Below are positions 8,060-16,767 of a stretch of 42,130 nt of DNA, piece after piece. Origin of the DNA: Bacteroidales bacterium UBA1035 (GTDB taxonomy: Bacteria > Bacteroidota > Bacteroidia > Bacteroidales > Dysgonomonadaceae); NCBI GenBank assembly GCA_002316835.1, contig DCEG01000077.1, positions 1-42,130 on the forward strand. The letters are read 5' to 3'. The stretch's first letter is position 1. Every line of letters begins with the position of its first letter. The position numbers and the translations under genes were made by a program. The notes beneath the pieces were generated by a model. It saw nothing but the letters and a program-made list of their open reading frames with translations, did not search any database and was not told the origin of the DNA.

Positions 8060-9535
8060 TTATTCTTTTTCGGGCGCCTGTTTCGGTGATTCCTTCACAA
8101 TTTCAGCATCGGGAACTGCTTTAACATCTTCTCCTTTCAGATACGATGGCAAACTCATTCCCGCCATATTGAACAAGTCGTTCAACGGCGGAACGGTTTT
8201 CATCAACCCCGATAAAAAATTGGCGGTAGAACCTTTCCCGTCAACGTTGTTTCCCGAATCCCAAACGGTAACTTTATCGAACTTGATATTCTTAACGGCT
8301 TCCACCTGAGTCTTAACCAATTCCGGCAGTTTTTCAATCATCAGCAACTGATAAGCCTTGTCGGGATCTCCTCCGGCAGCTTTCACCACATCTGCATAAC
8401 CTTGAGCCTGCTTGTTCAGAATTTCGAATAAACCGCGCGCTTCGGCATCCATCTTGGCAAAAATAGCATCGGCTTCCCCTTTCGCCTGAACACGAATGCG
8501 TTCAGCTTCGGCTTCGGCATCGATAATGGCTTTTTGCTTGGAAATTTGTGCGGGTACTACAATATTGGCAGTTTCAGTAGAACGTTCACGTTCGGCGCGT
8601 GCATTTTCCGCCAGCTCCTGAGCTTTATAAGCTTCTTCCATGGCGCGTGCTTCCTGCACTTTTTCGGCAGCAATGGCAAGGCGTTGCGCTTCAGCTTCTT
8701 TTTCACGACGGGCAGCATCGGACTTGGCGATAGTGATTTTCGCCGTGTTCTCGCCTTCCACAGCCGTAGCATTGGCTTCAGCAACCCTTACACGGGTAAC
8801 TTTATCGGCATCGGCTTTTCCGATGGATTCGTCACGCATGGCAAGAGCGATGTTGATTTCGCGGTCTTTATCGGCTTGCGCCTTTCCGGTTTCACCGATC
8901 TTTTCCTGTTCGGCCACACTTATTTTGGCTTCGTTTATGGCTTTTGCCGCCGCCTCTTTTCCCAAAGCTTCAATGTAGCCCGACTCGTCGCGAATATCGG
9001 TAACGTTTACGTTAATAAGCTTTAAGCCCACTTTCTTCAATTCAGAATCGACGGTTTTGGAGATAGCATCAAGAAATTTATCGCGGTCGGAATTGATTTC
9101 TTCAATCGACATGGTGGCAATCACCAAACGCAGTTGTCCGAAAAGTATATCGGAAGCAAGTTCACGAATTTGGTCGGGTTTAAGCCCCAACAATCTTTCG
9201 GCGGCGGTATTCATTAATTCCGGTTCTGATGAAATGGCAATGGTAAAGCGAGACGGCACATCCACGCGAATGTTTTGCCGGCTCAGCGCGTTGGTAAGAT
9301 TGGCTTCGATGGAAAGTGGCTTCAGGTCTAAGTAAGCGTAGTCCTGAATAACCGGCCAGATAAAAGCTCCGCCACCGTGAATACATCGGGCAGAAGAACC
9401 TCCGGTTTTTCCGTAAACCACTAGAATTTTATCGGACGGACAACGTTTAAAACGCGATACAATGGCCAGTATGGTTACAAAAACCACCACAACCAGCACT
9501 ACAATTAAAAGCATGGGAGTTGTTTCGAAAGGCAT
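8060..9535 (-). CDS. Flotillin-like SPFH-domain membrane scaffold protein
   Basis: This 491-residue protein has one N-terminal membrane helix (about 9-27), an SPFH/band-7 domain (about 30-200, RCIHGGGAFIWPVIQDYAYLDLKPL then VNVTDIRDESGYIEALGKE), and a long coiled coil of alternating Ala, Glu, Arg and Lys (about 200-400) with repeated AEAxxR and A-E-A words. The C-terminus (GLMKTVPPLNDLFNMAGMSLPSYLKG) is typical of the YqiK/FloT-type flotillins. Flotillins oligomerise at membrane microdomains and help organise membrane protein complexes. The NfeD-like partner is encoded 178 bp upstream on the same strand, the standard pairing. Confidence 0.93.
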   Translation of the reverse strand: MPFETTPMLLIVVLVVVVFVTILAIVSRFKRCPSDKILVVYGKTGGSSARCIHGGGAFIWPVIQDYAYLDLKPLSIEANLTNALSRQNIRVDVPSRFTIAISSEPELMNTAAERLLGLKPDQIRELASDILFGQLRLVIATMSIEEINSDRDKFLDAISKTVDSELKKVGLKLINVNVTDIRDESGYIEALGKEAAAKAINEAKISVAEQEKIGETGKAQADKDREINIALAMRDESIGKADADKVTRVRVAEANATAVEGENTAKITIAKSDAARREKEAEAQRLAIAAEKVQEARAMEEAYKAQELAENARAERERSTETANIVVPAQISKQKAIIDAEAEAERIRVQAKGEADAIFAKMDAEARGLFEILNKQAQGYADVVKAAGGDPDKAYQLLMIEKLPELVKTQVEAVKNIKFDKVTVWDSGNNVDGKGSTANFLSGLMKTVPPLNDLFNMAGMSLPSYLKGEDVKAVPDAEIVKESPKQAPEKE

Positions 9536-9713
9536 AATTTATTTAGTTTTCAGTTATAAGTTTTGAGTGCAAAATATGTAAACTTATTGTAACCCAATTG
9601 TAATTCGATAGATATTCAGTTGTAATTCGTCGTTTCATTAAACCTTTCACCACCACAACTAATTACTATTGAATTATGCGAAGCGAGTATCCATTGAATT
9701 ACTATCGAATTTA

Positions 9714-10280
9714 TCAGATTTTTTCTACGATTAATATATTGTTTTCAATTTTTATGACTTTAACGGGAGTGGTATTGTGCAGCGATTCAAGGCCATCGGT
9801 CATTGCATCCAGTTCGCGAACCGAACCGCCTACGCTAATCAATACTCTTCCCTTTCCATCCCGATGAGCGGGAATTGTCAGATAAACTTCGCCGGATTTA
9901 TTCAACGCATCTTCTGTTTTGAAAGAGCCGTCTTTCGCTAATTTGAACAGTTGACGGAGAATCAGGAAAAAGATTAGAACAAAGCCAAGTCCAACCAGCA
10001 CGGCAACAGTTATCAGCATCGGCTTACCGGGTATAACCGAAAAAAGAGCTATTCCGCCCCAACTGAAACCCAGCAGAAAATTAACCAGACTTCGCAACGA
10101 AAAAAGGTCACCCAGCGAATCGCCGAAACCTACATCACCGTCTATATCGGCAGAAATATCTCCGGCATCGCCACCTCCAACAAAAGTGGCAATGGTTTGA
10201 ATAATAAAAAATAAGCTAACGGGAATAGCGATATACCAAAAGGTTCGCAATAATGGATCGATATCTTGCAGTATTTCCAT
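9714..10280 (-). CDS. NfeD-like membrane protein with OB-fold domain
   Basis: This 188-residue protein has three predicted membrane helices (about 13-34, 64-84, 88-110) and a C-terminal beta-rich OB-fold-like domain (about 126-188; GEVYLTIPAHRDGKGRVLISVGG). The first and second helices are separated by an acidic, Asp-Gly-rich loop (GGGDAGDISADIDGDVGFGDSLGD). Short NfeD-type proteins of this kind (YqiJ-like) are encoded beside flotillins and are thought to bind them. No protease domain is present, unlike long NfeD proteins. It precedes the flotillin gene, and a promoter candidate is at 10299-10327. Confidence 0.85.
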   Translation of the reverse strand: MEILQDIDPLLRTFWYIAIPVSLFFIIQTIATFVGGGDAGDISADIDGDVGFGDSLGDLFSLRSLVNFLLGFSWGGIALFSVIPGKPMLITVAVLVGLGFVLIFFLILRQLFKLAKDGSFKTEDALNKSGEVYLTIPAHRDGKGRVLISVGGSVRELDAMTDGLESLHNTTPVKVIKIENNILIVEKI

Positions 10281-10298
10281 AGTGTGTTAAGTTTGTTC

Positions 10299-10327
10299 CA
10301 AAATTAATAAAAAAATTAACATGCAAA
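10299..10327 (-). promoter_or_regulatory. Promoter candidate of the NfeD-flotillin operon
   Basis: The minus strand reads TTTG (complement of 10324-10327), 17 nt, TAATTTTG (complement of 10299-10306). The -7 box is a full consensus match; the spacer is shorter than the usual 19-21 nt. Confidence 0.5.
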
Positions 10328-10423
10328 CGCTTTTTGCCTGATTTTGTATGATGAAAACCGTTTCGAAAATACTCTCTAACTATTTTTAATCCACAACTGT
10401 TAAGATTGTGAGAACAGAATTCT

Positions 10424-10431
10424 TATCTTTG
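10424..10431 (+). promoter_or_regulatory. Candidate -7 box of tgt
   Basis: TATCTTTG matches TAnnTTTG and lies 29 bp before the tgt start. No good TTTG is seen at the -33 position. Confidence 0.45.
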
Positions 10432-10460
10432 CGCTCAAATCTTAACGATAACGAGACAGC

Positions 10461-11591
10461 TTGAAATTTGAACTGCAACATACCGATTCCTTATCGAACG
10501 CACGCGCCGGATTAATTACAACCGATCACGGGCAAATTGAAACACCCGTTTTTATGCCGGTAGGCACCGTGGGAAGCGTGAAAGCGGTGCAAATGACGGA
10601 ACTGAAAGACGATATTAAAGCTCAGATAATTCTTGGCAACACGTATCATCTTTATCTGCGGCCGGGACTGGATGTTTTGGAACGTGCGGGAGGATTGCAC
10701 AAGTTCAACAGTTGGGATAAACCTATTTTGACCGATAGTGGCGGATTTCAGGTTTTTTCGCTGGCCGAAAACCGGAAACTTAAGGAGGAAGGGGCCGAAT
10801 TTCGCTCACACATAGATGGATCGAAGCATTTCTTCACTCCGGAAAAAGTGGTGGATATCCAACGCATCATCGGAGCCGATATTATGATGGCTTTTGACGA
10901 ATGCACACCAGGAGATGCCGATTACGATTACGCCAAAAAGTCGCTCGATCTGACCGAAAGATGGTTGCACAGATGTATTACCCGGTTTAACGAAACCGAA
11001 TGCTCATACGGCTACAGACAAACATTGTTTCCTATCGTGCAGGGGTGCGTGTATCCCGATCTTCGTCGTCGTGCGGCGGAAAACGTGGCTTCGCTTGAAG
11101 CGGATGGAAATGCCATCGGCGGACTGGCAGTGGGCGAACCCACCGAGAAAATGTACGAAATGGTGGAGCTGGTAAACGAAATATTGCCAAAAGACAAACC
11201 GCGTTACCTGATGGGAGTCGGTACACCGGCAAATTTACTTGAAGCCATCGAACGCGGCGTGGATATGTTCGATTGCATTATGCCTACGCGAAACGGCCGA
11301 AACGGACAGATTTTTACCAAAAACGGCATCCTGAACATGCGAAACGAGCGATGGAAAGACGACTTTTCGCCTATCGAAGAAGACGGCGCCTCGTACGTGG
11401 ACACGCTTTACAGCAAAGCATATCTGCGTCATCTTATCAACGTGAATGAAATTTTGGGATTGCAAATTGCATCGGTGCATAACCTGGCGTTTTACATCTG
11501 GCTGATGCAGGAAGCCCGAAAACATATTATCGAAGGTGATTTCGCTGTGTGGAAACGAAAAATGGTAGTGCAAACCATGCAGCGACTCTAA
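10461..11591 (+). CDS. tgt: tRNA-guanine(34) transglycosylase, zinc-cysteine-less form
   Basis: Tgt exchanges guanine-34 for preQ1 in queuosine-type tRNAs. The 376-residue product keeps DSGGFQVFSL with the general base D92 and the nucleophile D271 in GVDMFDCIMPTRNGRNG. The zinc site is unusual: where characterised bacterial enzymes have C-x-C-x2-C (CDCYTC in E. coli), this one has G309-A-S311-Y-V-D314, so all three Cys ligands are lost, while the His of the following VHNL motif remains. Surrounding residues (YSKAYLRHL, NEILG) are well conserved, so the alignment is secure. The start is TTG at 10461: KFELQHTDS immediately follows and fits the family N-terminus, and no ATG lies nearby. It heads a plus-strand run with the LptF/G permease 70 bp downstream. 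Confidence 0.95.
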   Translation: MKFELQHTDSLSNARAGLITTDHGQIETPVFMPVGTVGSVKAVQMTELKDDIKAQIILGNTYHLYLRPGLDVLERAGGLHKFNSWDKPILTDSGGFQVFSLAENRKLKEEGAEFRSHIDGSKHFFTPEKVVDIQRIIGADIMMAFDECTPGDADYDYAKKSLDLTERWLHRCITRFNETECSYGYRQTLFPIVQGCVYPDLRRRAAENVASLEADGNAIGGLAVGEPTEKMYEMVELVNEILPKDKPRYLMGVGTPANLLEAIERGVDMFDCIMPTRNGRNGQIFTKNGILNMRNERWKDDFSPIEEDGASYVDTLYSKAYLRHLINVNEILGLQIASVHNLAFYIWLMQEARKHIIEGDFAVWKRKMVVQTMQRL

Positions 11592-11661
11592 GATCCTCGC
11601 AAATAGAATATTATAGTTATTGACTGATAAAGCCCGAACAACAACTGAATGAACATTGAGT

Positions 11662-12756
11662 ATGAAAAGTAAACTCAAACTGATGCGGATAGATAAATAT
11701 ATCATCAAGAAATTTCTGGGGACATACATCTTCATGATCTCTCTTATTTTGTCTATTTCAGTTGTGTTCGACATCAACGAAAAGATTGATAAGTTTATGA
11801 GCAACAGCGCGCCGCTCAAAGAGATTATATTTAATTATTATTTTAATTTCGTTCCGTACTACGCCAATCTTTTCAGTCCGCTTTTTATCTTTTTAGCCGT
11901 TATATTTTTCACTTCTAAAATGGCTTCCAACTCCGAAATTATTGCTATCCTGTCAAACGGAATCGGATTCAAACGTTTACTCAAACCCTATATGATCGCG
12001 GCTGCAGTAATTGCACTTTTTACGTTCGTAATGGGAGGATTTATTATTCCACCTGCCAATAAAACTCGCATTAACTTTGAAAGAACATATATTGACCCAA
12101 ATAAACGACAGACCAGCGACAGGGATATTCAATTTAAAGTGGCGGAAGGCACGATCGCTTATTTTGGGAATTTTGATCTGGAAAGCAACACAGGGTATAA
12201 TTTTTCAATGGATCATTTCGATAGCTTGAAATTGGTTTCTCGTCTAACGGCACAGTCGATCAAATACGACTCGTTGTATCATTGGACAATAAGCAGTTAT
12301 CAAATAAGAACTTTTGATGGATTGGAAGAAAAAATCACCAGCGGAAGCTCCATCGACACGGTCATCCAAATTGTCCCTAACGACTTTATCGTGGTAAGAA
12401 CCGCCCAGCAGATGATGACAACGCCACAACTTATAAGGCATATCCAAAGTCAGAAACGGCGTGGACTTGGAAATATTCAACCGTTTCAGATCGAATATCA
12501 TTCGCGCTATGCATCTGTTTTTTCTGCATTTATTCTGACCCTTATCGGAGCAGCGCTCTCTGCCCGAAAGGTAAAAGGAGGAATGGGCTTGAACATCGGT
12601 ATCGGGTTGGCATTAAGTATGGCTTATATCTTGTTTATGACCATCAGTTCGTCGTTTGCGGTAAAAGGGAGCATGAGCCCGATGATTGCTGCCTGGATTC
12701 CTAATATTGTGTTTATCGGTATCGCGTTTTTTCTGTATAAAAAGGCGCCTAATTAA
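11662..12756 (+). CDS. LptF/LptG family lipopolysaccharide export permease
   Basis: This protein of about 364 residues belongs to the YjgP/YjgQ permease family: LRIDKYIIKKFLGTYIF-like N-terminus, three N-terminal membrane helices, a periplasmic beta-rich domain (about 125-265) and three C-terminal helices (SVFSAFILTLIGAALSA, then GIGLALSMAYILFMTISSSFAV, then WIPNIVFIGIAFFLY). LptF and LptG form the membrane part of the ABC transporter that pulls LPS or lipo-oligosaccharide out of the inner membrane, with LptB as ATPase. I chose ATG 11662 over a TTG at 11656. F and G cannot be told apart here with confidence. It follows tgt closely, and no promoter is visible between them. Confidence 0.9.
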   Translation: MKSKLKLMRIDKYIIKKFLGTYIFMISLILSISVVFDINEKIDKFMSNSAPLKEIIFNYYFNFVPYYANLFSPLFIFLAVIFFTSKMASNSEIIAILSNGIGFKRLLKPYMIAAAVIALFTFVMGGFIIPPANKTRINFERTYIDPNKRQTSDRDIQFKVAEGTIAYFGNFDLESNTGYNFSMDHFDSLKLVSRLTAQSIKYDSLYHWTISSYQIRTFDGLEEKITSGSSIDTVIQIVPNDFIVVRTAQQMMTTPQLIRHIQSQKRRGLGNIQPFQIEYHSRYASVFSAFILTLIGAALSARKVKGGMGLNIGIGLALSMAYILFMTISSSFAVKGSMSPMIAAWIPNIVFIGIAFFLYKKAPN

Positions 12757-12817
12757 GACTAAGCAACATGGAGATATAGAGATAACGCGAATTTTGGACT
12801 TTAAACTTTAAAAGAAT

Positions 12818-13624
12818 ATGAAAAAATATATACTTACAATTGTTTTTGTAGCTTTTGCATTTTTTGTGGGTGCGCAAACCAACTACCCTGTTGTTGTTAT
12901 CGAAACCAACTACGGCACTATGAAAGCCATGCTGTACGACGATACGCCCAACCACAGCAACCATTTTCTGAAACTGGTGAAACAGGGATATTTTAACGGA
13001 ACATTGTTTCACCGCGTAGTGAAGGAATTTATGATTCAGGGCGGTGCACAGGATTCAAAGAATGCTCCAGCGGGAACGCAAATCGGCGGCGGAAGAACCG
13101 ATATGGATATTATGCCGGAATTCAGGGATAATCATTTTCATAAAAAAGGAGCATTAGCCGCACCCCGAAGGGATGATAACGTAAATCCGCAGAAGAAATC
13201 GGATGCTTCGCAGTTTTATATCGTACACGGAAAAGTATATACGCAAGGCCGATTAGATTCCATGGAAATGGCGGTGAACGTGCCCATTAAAAACAAAATT
13301 ATCCGCGAACATTATTTGCCGCACAAAGACGATCTGGCAAAACTGAAAGCTACCGATGCCAGTGCTTTTAACACCATGCTGGATTCTGTTCTTCACGTAG
13401 TGGATTCGTTGTACGAAGCGGCTCCCGGAAAATTTTTCTTTCCTGCGGAACTGAAGGAAGCGTATTCCACCATAGGTGGTGCTCGTCATTTGGACGGTGA
13501 ATACACTGTTTTTGGCGAAGTAACCGAAGGATTGGAGGTTATCGATAAAATTGCCGCATTGGCAGTTGATGGAAACAGCCGCCCGAGAAGTGATGCAAAG
13601 ATTGTGAGGATTTATATACAATAG
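12818..13624 (+). CDS. Exported cyclophilin-type peptidyl-prolyl isomerase
   Basis: This 268-residue protein starts with a signal peptide (about 1-19, cleavage likely before Q20; no lipobox Cys). The cyclophilin domain shows ETNYGTMKAMLYDDTPNHSNHF and the signature FHRVVKEFMIQGG (64-76), with catalytic Arg-66, and ends DGEYTVFGEVTEGLEVIDKIA. Between the SQFYIVHGKVYTQGRLD strand and this closing segment lies an insertion of about 75 mostly helical residues, which makes it longer than the usual 160-190. It should catalyse proline isomerisation during periplasmic or outer-membrane protein folding. It lies 61 bp after the lptF/G gene. Confidence 0.92.
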   Translation: MKKYILTIVFVAFAFFVGAQTNYPVVVIETNYGTMKAMLYDDTPNHSNHFLKLVKQGYFNGTLFHRVVKEFMIQGGAQDSKNAPAGTQIGGGRTDMDIMPEFRDNHFHKKGALAAPRRDDNVNPQKKSDASQFYIVHGKVYTQGRLDSMEMAVNVPIKNKIIREHYLPHKDDLAKLKATDASAFNTMLDSVLHVVDSLYEAAPGKFFFPAELKEAYSTIGGARHLDGEYTVFGEVTEGLEVIDKIAALAVDGNSRPRSDAKIVRIYIQ

Positions 13625-13626
13625 CA

Positions 13627-13672
13627 GTAGATACGCGATTCAGCCACAGCGGACAAGCAATCGCGTCTCTAC
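13627..13672. repeat. Palindromic element between the cyclophilin gene and tyrA
   Basis: GTAGATACGCGATT (13627-13640) and AATCGCGTCTCTAC (13659-13672) are complementary at 13 of 14 positions, with an 18-nt loop. It lies between convergent genes and could serve as a bidirectional hairpin terminator although no strong U-run follows. The outer edge CGTCTCTAC matches the palindromes at 925-948 and 3965-3988. Confidence 0.8.
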
Positions 13673-13677
13673 CTATT

Positions 13678-14451
13678 TTATTCGATATTTTTTCTTACTT
13701 GAGTGAGAAACGTTTTCATTGCATCGCTATCTTTTTCCACAATAATAGTGAGCAATTCTTTCAGTTTTTCCCTGATTTTCACCAATTGATCGGGAGTATA
13801 GGGATTAAATAAAATCTCCGTGAGGAGAAAATCATCTTCCGAGAGCAATCCCTGAGCAATATTCATGTGCTTTTTAAACGTGGTACCCGGAGCGTCCTGA
13901 TGCTTCATTACCGATGCAAAAACCAACGTTGACGCAAACGGAATGGAAAGCGAATAGGCGATGGTTTCGTCGTGTTCTCGGAATGAATATTCAAAAACGT
14001 TGAGTTTAAGCCGCCTATACAAATCGCGGAAAAAAACTTTTCCCAAATGCGACGATTCCGATATGATAATAGCGCTTTGTGAACTCAGATCGCTAAGGCT
14101 GGCAAACGTGGGGCCAAACATCGGGTGCGTGGAAACATACGGCCGGGTACGTTCACGATAAAACTCTTCCAATCCTGTTTTTACAGATGCAATATCGCTC
14201 AAAATACACGTTTGCGGCAAATAGGGTAACACATTGTTGAACGCCTCGATGGTGTATTTCAGCGTAGCTGCATTAATAACCAGTTCAGGCGCAAATTCCT
14301 GCACTTCTTCGGGATTTGTCATCCGAAGCGTGTTATAAATGAACCGTAATTTTTTCGGGTCGGTGTCCAATACGGCTATCTCGTGATCGAAACTGAGCAC
14401 ATCAGCAAAAAACGATCCCATTTTGCCGGCTCCGAGGATTAATATCTTCAT
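13678..14451 (-). CDS. tyrA: Prephenate dehydrogenase
   Basis: TyrA oxidatively decarboxylates prephenate to 4-hydroxyphenylpyruvate, the tyrosine precursor. The 257-residue protein has a Rossmann start, ILILGAGKMGSFF (GxGxxG), and the substrate-site segment STHPMFGPT characteristic of the family. The C-terminal helical domain follows (SYRFREHDETIAYSLSIPF-type segment with the conserved HDE). No ACT domain is attached, so feedback regulation is not evident. Its ATG overlaps the stop of the upstream DAHP synthase-chorismate mutase gene by 4 bp, implying translational coupling. It is the last gene of the aromatic operon. Confidence 0.92.
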   Translation of the reverse strand: MKILILGAGKMGSFFADVLSFDHEIAVLDTDPKKLRFIYNTLRMTNPEEVQEFAPELVINAATLKYTIEAFNNVLPYLPQTCILSDIASVKTGLEEFYRERTRPYVSTHPMFGPTFASLSDLSSQSAIIISESSHLGKVFFRDLYRRLKLNVFEYSFREHDETIAYSLSIPFASTLVFASVMKHQDAPGTTFKKHMNIAQGLLSEDDFLLTEILFNPYTPDQLVKIREKLKELLTIIVEKDSDAMKTFLTQVRKNIE

Positions 14452-15518
14452 TTTTTTGCTTTTTCCATTACCTCAAATTGTTGACGAACCGATTCAGCAT
14501 GTATTGCTTCAAGAATTTGGAGTGCAAATTCACCCGACATATCCATTTTCTCTGCCTGGTCAGCGCGATCTTTACGAATATGGTCGTAACGGCCGGTTTG
14601 AAGTACAGGCATGTCATGTTCCAGCTTGTAAAGCCCAATTTCGCGCGATACGCGCATTCGCTTTGATAACAACTGCAAAATCTCGTTGTCCAGTTCGTCT
14701 ATTTGCACACGCAAATCGGATAAGTCTTCTGTCGATTGCACCTTGTCCCGAATAACCAGTTCACGCAGAACCTCACCTAACGTATCGGGTGTAATTTGTT
14801 GCGCACTGTCGCTCCAGGCATCATCAGGATTTCGATGCGATTCAATGATCAATCCGTAATAATTCAAGTCCATTGCCTGCTGGCAAATTGTTTTGATCAT
14901 TGAACGTTTTCCCCCGATATGGCTCGGATCACAAATAATGGGAAGGTTGGGATAACGGCGTTTCAATTCGATGGGAATGTGCCACTGTGGGATATTCCGG
15001 TACACAGTTTTATCGTTAGTACTGAACCCACGATGAATGACACCGATCTTTTTAATTCCGGCATTATACAAACGCTCAATGGCCCCAATCCACAATTCCA
15101 GATCGGGATTAACCGGGTTTTTTATCAATACAGGAATATCAACACCTTTCAACGTATCGGCAATTTCCTGTACAGCAAAGGGATTCGCAGTTGTACGCGC
15201 TCCGATCCACAGCATATCCATGTTGTATTTCAACGATTCGTACACGTGTTTTTCTGTTGCCACTTCAGTAGCCACATACATACCGGTTTCTTTTCTAACT
15301 TGCTGAAGCCACTTAAGCGCCGGAGTACCCATTCCTTCAAATCCACCGGGTTTGGTGCGGGGTTTCCACACTCCCGCTCTAAATATTTTGACTCCTTTTT
15401 CAGCTAGTTTTCGCGCTGTTTCCATTACCTGTTCTTCAGTTTCCGCGCTACAAGGACCTGAAATAATAATCGGGCGCTTGTCTTCTACTCCGGGTAATAA
15501 AATTGATTCAAATTCCAT
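14448..15518 (-). CDS. Bifunctional DAHP synthase / chorismate mutase
   Basis: Residues 1-260 are a 3-deoxy-D-arabino-heptulosonate-7-phosphate synthase of the AroF/KdsA type: GPCSAE (21-26), VWKPRTKPGGFEGMG (51-64), ICDPSHIGGKRSM and the HRNPDDAWSD metal segment. Residues from about 262 to the end are an AroQ-type chorismate mutase helix bundle (LRVQIDELDNEILQLLSKRM, then REIGLYKLEHDMPVL). The first and a later step of aromatic amino acid synthesis are therefore fused, the usual arrangement in Bacteroidota. The fusion lets prephenate or chorismate act on DAHP synthase in related enzymes; whether it does here is unknown. It follows the aminotransferase gene after 70 bp of stuttering sequence. 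Confidence 0.93.
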   Translation of the reverse strand: MEFESILLPGVEDKRPIIISGPCSAETEEQVMETARKLAEKGVKIFRAGVWKPRTKPGGFEGMGTPALKWLQQVRKETGMYVATEVATEKHVYESLKYNMDMLWIGARTTANPFAVQEIADTLKGVDIPVLIKNPVNPDLELWIGAIERLYNAGIKKIGVIHRGFSTNDKTVYRNIPQWHIPIELKRRYPNLPIICDPSHIGGKRSMIKTICQQAMDLNYYGLIIESHRNPDDAWSDSAQQITPDTLGEVLRELVIRDKVQSTEDLSDLRVQIDELDNEILQLLSKRMRVSREIGLYKLEHDMPVLQTGRYDHIRKDRADQAEKMDMSGEFALQILEAIHAESVRQQFEVMEKAKK

Positions 15519-15588
15519 ATGTTGTGAGTTATGAGTTTTAAGTTTCGAGTTAGGAGATTTATCTTGTTACTTATACTGTAATTGGTAA

Positions 15589-16767
15589 TTAGTAATCAGT
15601 CATTTTTAGTTTAATTCTTTCAAACGCTTCCTGCATTTTTTCAACCGCTGAGCCCAGAGAAATTCTGATGTATCCTTCGCCATTGCTCCCGAAAATCACA
15701 CCGGGCGTGATAAAAACGTGGGCATTGTAAAGAATATTATCGATAAAATCCTTGCTGGAAGTCCCTGAACCGGGTAATTTTCCCCATACGAACAACCCGA
15801 CCTGAGTTTTATCGTATTTACAATTCAGTAAATCCATAATTTTTTCTGCCCACACACGACGTTCGGCGTAAATTCGGTTCATTTCATCGTGCCACTCCTG
15901 TGTATTTTGAAGAGCTGCGACAGTAGCCAGCTGCATGGGTTTGAACTGCCCGCTGTCGATATTGCTTTTAGCTTTTAACACCCATTTTACAAATTCGGGA
16001 TTGGAAACGAGCATGCCCATACGCCAACCCGACATATTGTGCGATTTGCTCAACGAATTCAACTCAATACAAATATCTTTTGCTCCATCCACCGATAAAA
16101 TGCTCATCGGATTATCGTTCAGGATAAAACTGTACGGATTGTCGTGACAAATGATAATATTATGCTTTTTGCCGAAGGCGACTAATTTTTCGAATAATTC
16201 TTTTGATGCATTTGTTCCCGTTGGCATGTTGGGATAGTTTACCCACATGAGTTTCACGCGTGATAAGTCTTGTTTTTCCAACGCGTCAAAATCGGGCAGC
16301 CAACCATTTTCCTCCAATAAATCGTATTCGATAACATTCGCCCGAAGCAGTTCCGAAACCGATTTATACGTCGGATATCCGGGATTCGGCACCAATACCG
16401 AATCGCCGAAATTGAGAAAAGTCATCGAAATATGTAAAATACCTTCTTTTGAACCAATTAACGGAAGCACTTCGTCAGGTGTTAAATCCACGTTGTAAAA
16501 TCTTTTATACCAATCAGCGTAAGCTTTTCTCAATTCCGGTATTCCGGAATACGGCTGATAGGCGTGAGCATCGGGACGATGAGCGATTTCACAAAGCGTT
16601 TCGATAGTTTCCGGCGAGGGCATTTTATCGGGCGCCCCCACTCCCAGACTGATTACATTTTTGCCTTCGGCATTCATACGCGCCACTTCGGCAAGTTTTA
16701 CCGAAAAGTAATATTCTGAAATACTTTTTATATGTTCAGCGGGCTGAATATGTTCTGTTTTATTCAT
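15589..16767 (-). CDS. Class I/II aminotransferase, likely aromatic amino acid aminotransferase
   Basis: This 392-residue PLP enzyme has the fold-type I landmarks: GVGAPDKMPSP near the N-terminus, NYPNMPTG (177-184), CHDNPY (208-212) and the PLP lysine K241 in SLSKSHNMSGWRMG, with a C-terminal RISLG arginine motif for the substrate carboxylate. It lies between pheA (4-bp overlap at 16764-16767) and the DAHP synthase-chorismate mutase gene. Phenylpyruvate and 4-hydroxyphenylpyruvate are thus the likely amino acceptors; that assignment rests on context, since the sequence also resembles LL-diaminopimelate and aspartate aminotransferases. Transcription should depend on the attenuated promoter before pheA. 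Confidence 0.85.
   Translation of the reverse strand: MNKTEHIQPAEHIKSISEYYFSVKLAEVARMNAEGKNVISLGVGAPDKMPSPETIETLCEIAHRPDAHAYQPYSGIPELRKAYADWYKRFYNVDLTPDEVLPLIGSKEGILHISMTFLNFGDSVLVPNPGYPTYKSVSELLRANVIEYDLLEENGWLPDFDALEKQDLSRVKLMWVNYPNMPTGTNASKELFEKLVAFGKKHNIIICHDNPYSFILNDNPMSILSVDGAKDICIELNSLSKSHNMSGWRMGMLVSNPEFVKWVLKAKSNIDSGQFKPMQLATVAALQNTQEWHDEMNRIYAERRVWAEKIMDLLNCKYDKTQVGLFVWGKLPGSGTSSKDFIDNILYNAHVFITPGVIFGSNGEGYIRISLGSAVEKMQEAFERIKLKMTDY

Noticed and set aside
11235..11819. A 194-codon minus-strand frame across the tgt/lptF-G junction
   Set aside because: It is the antisense of conserved tgt and permease codons and has no recognisable domain.
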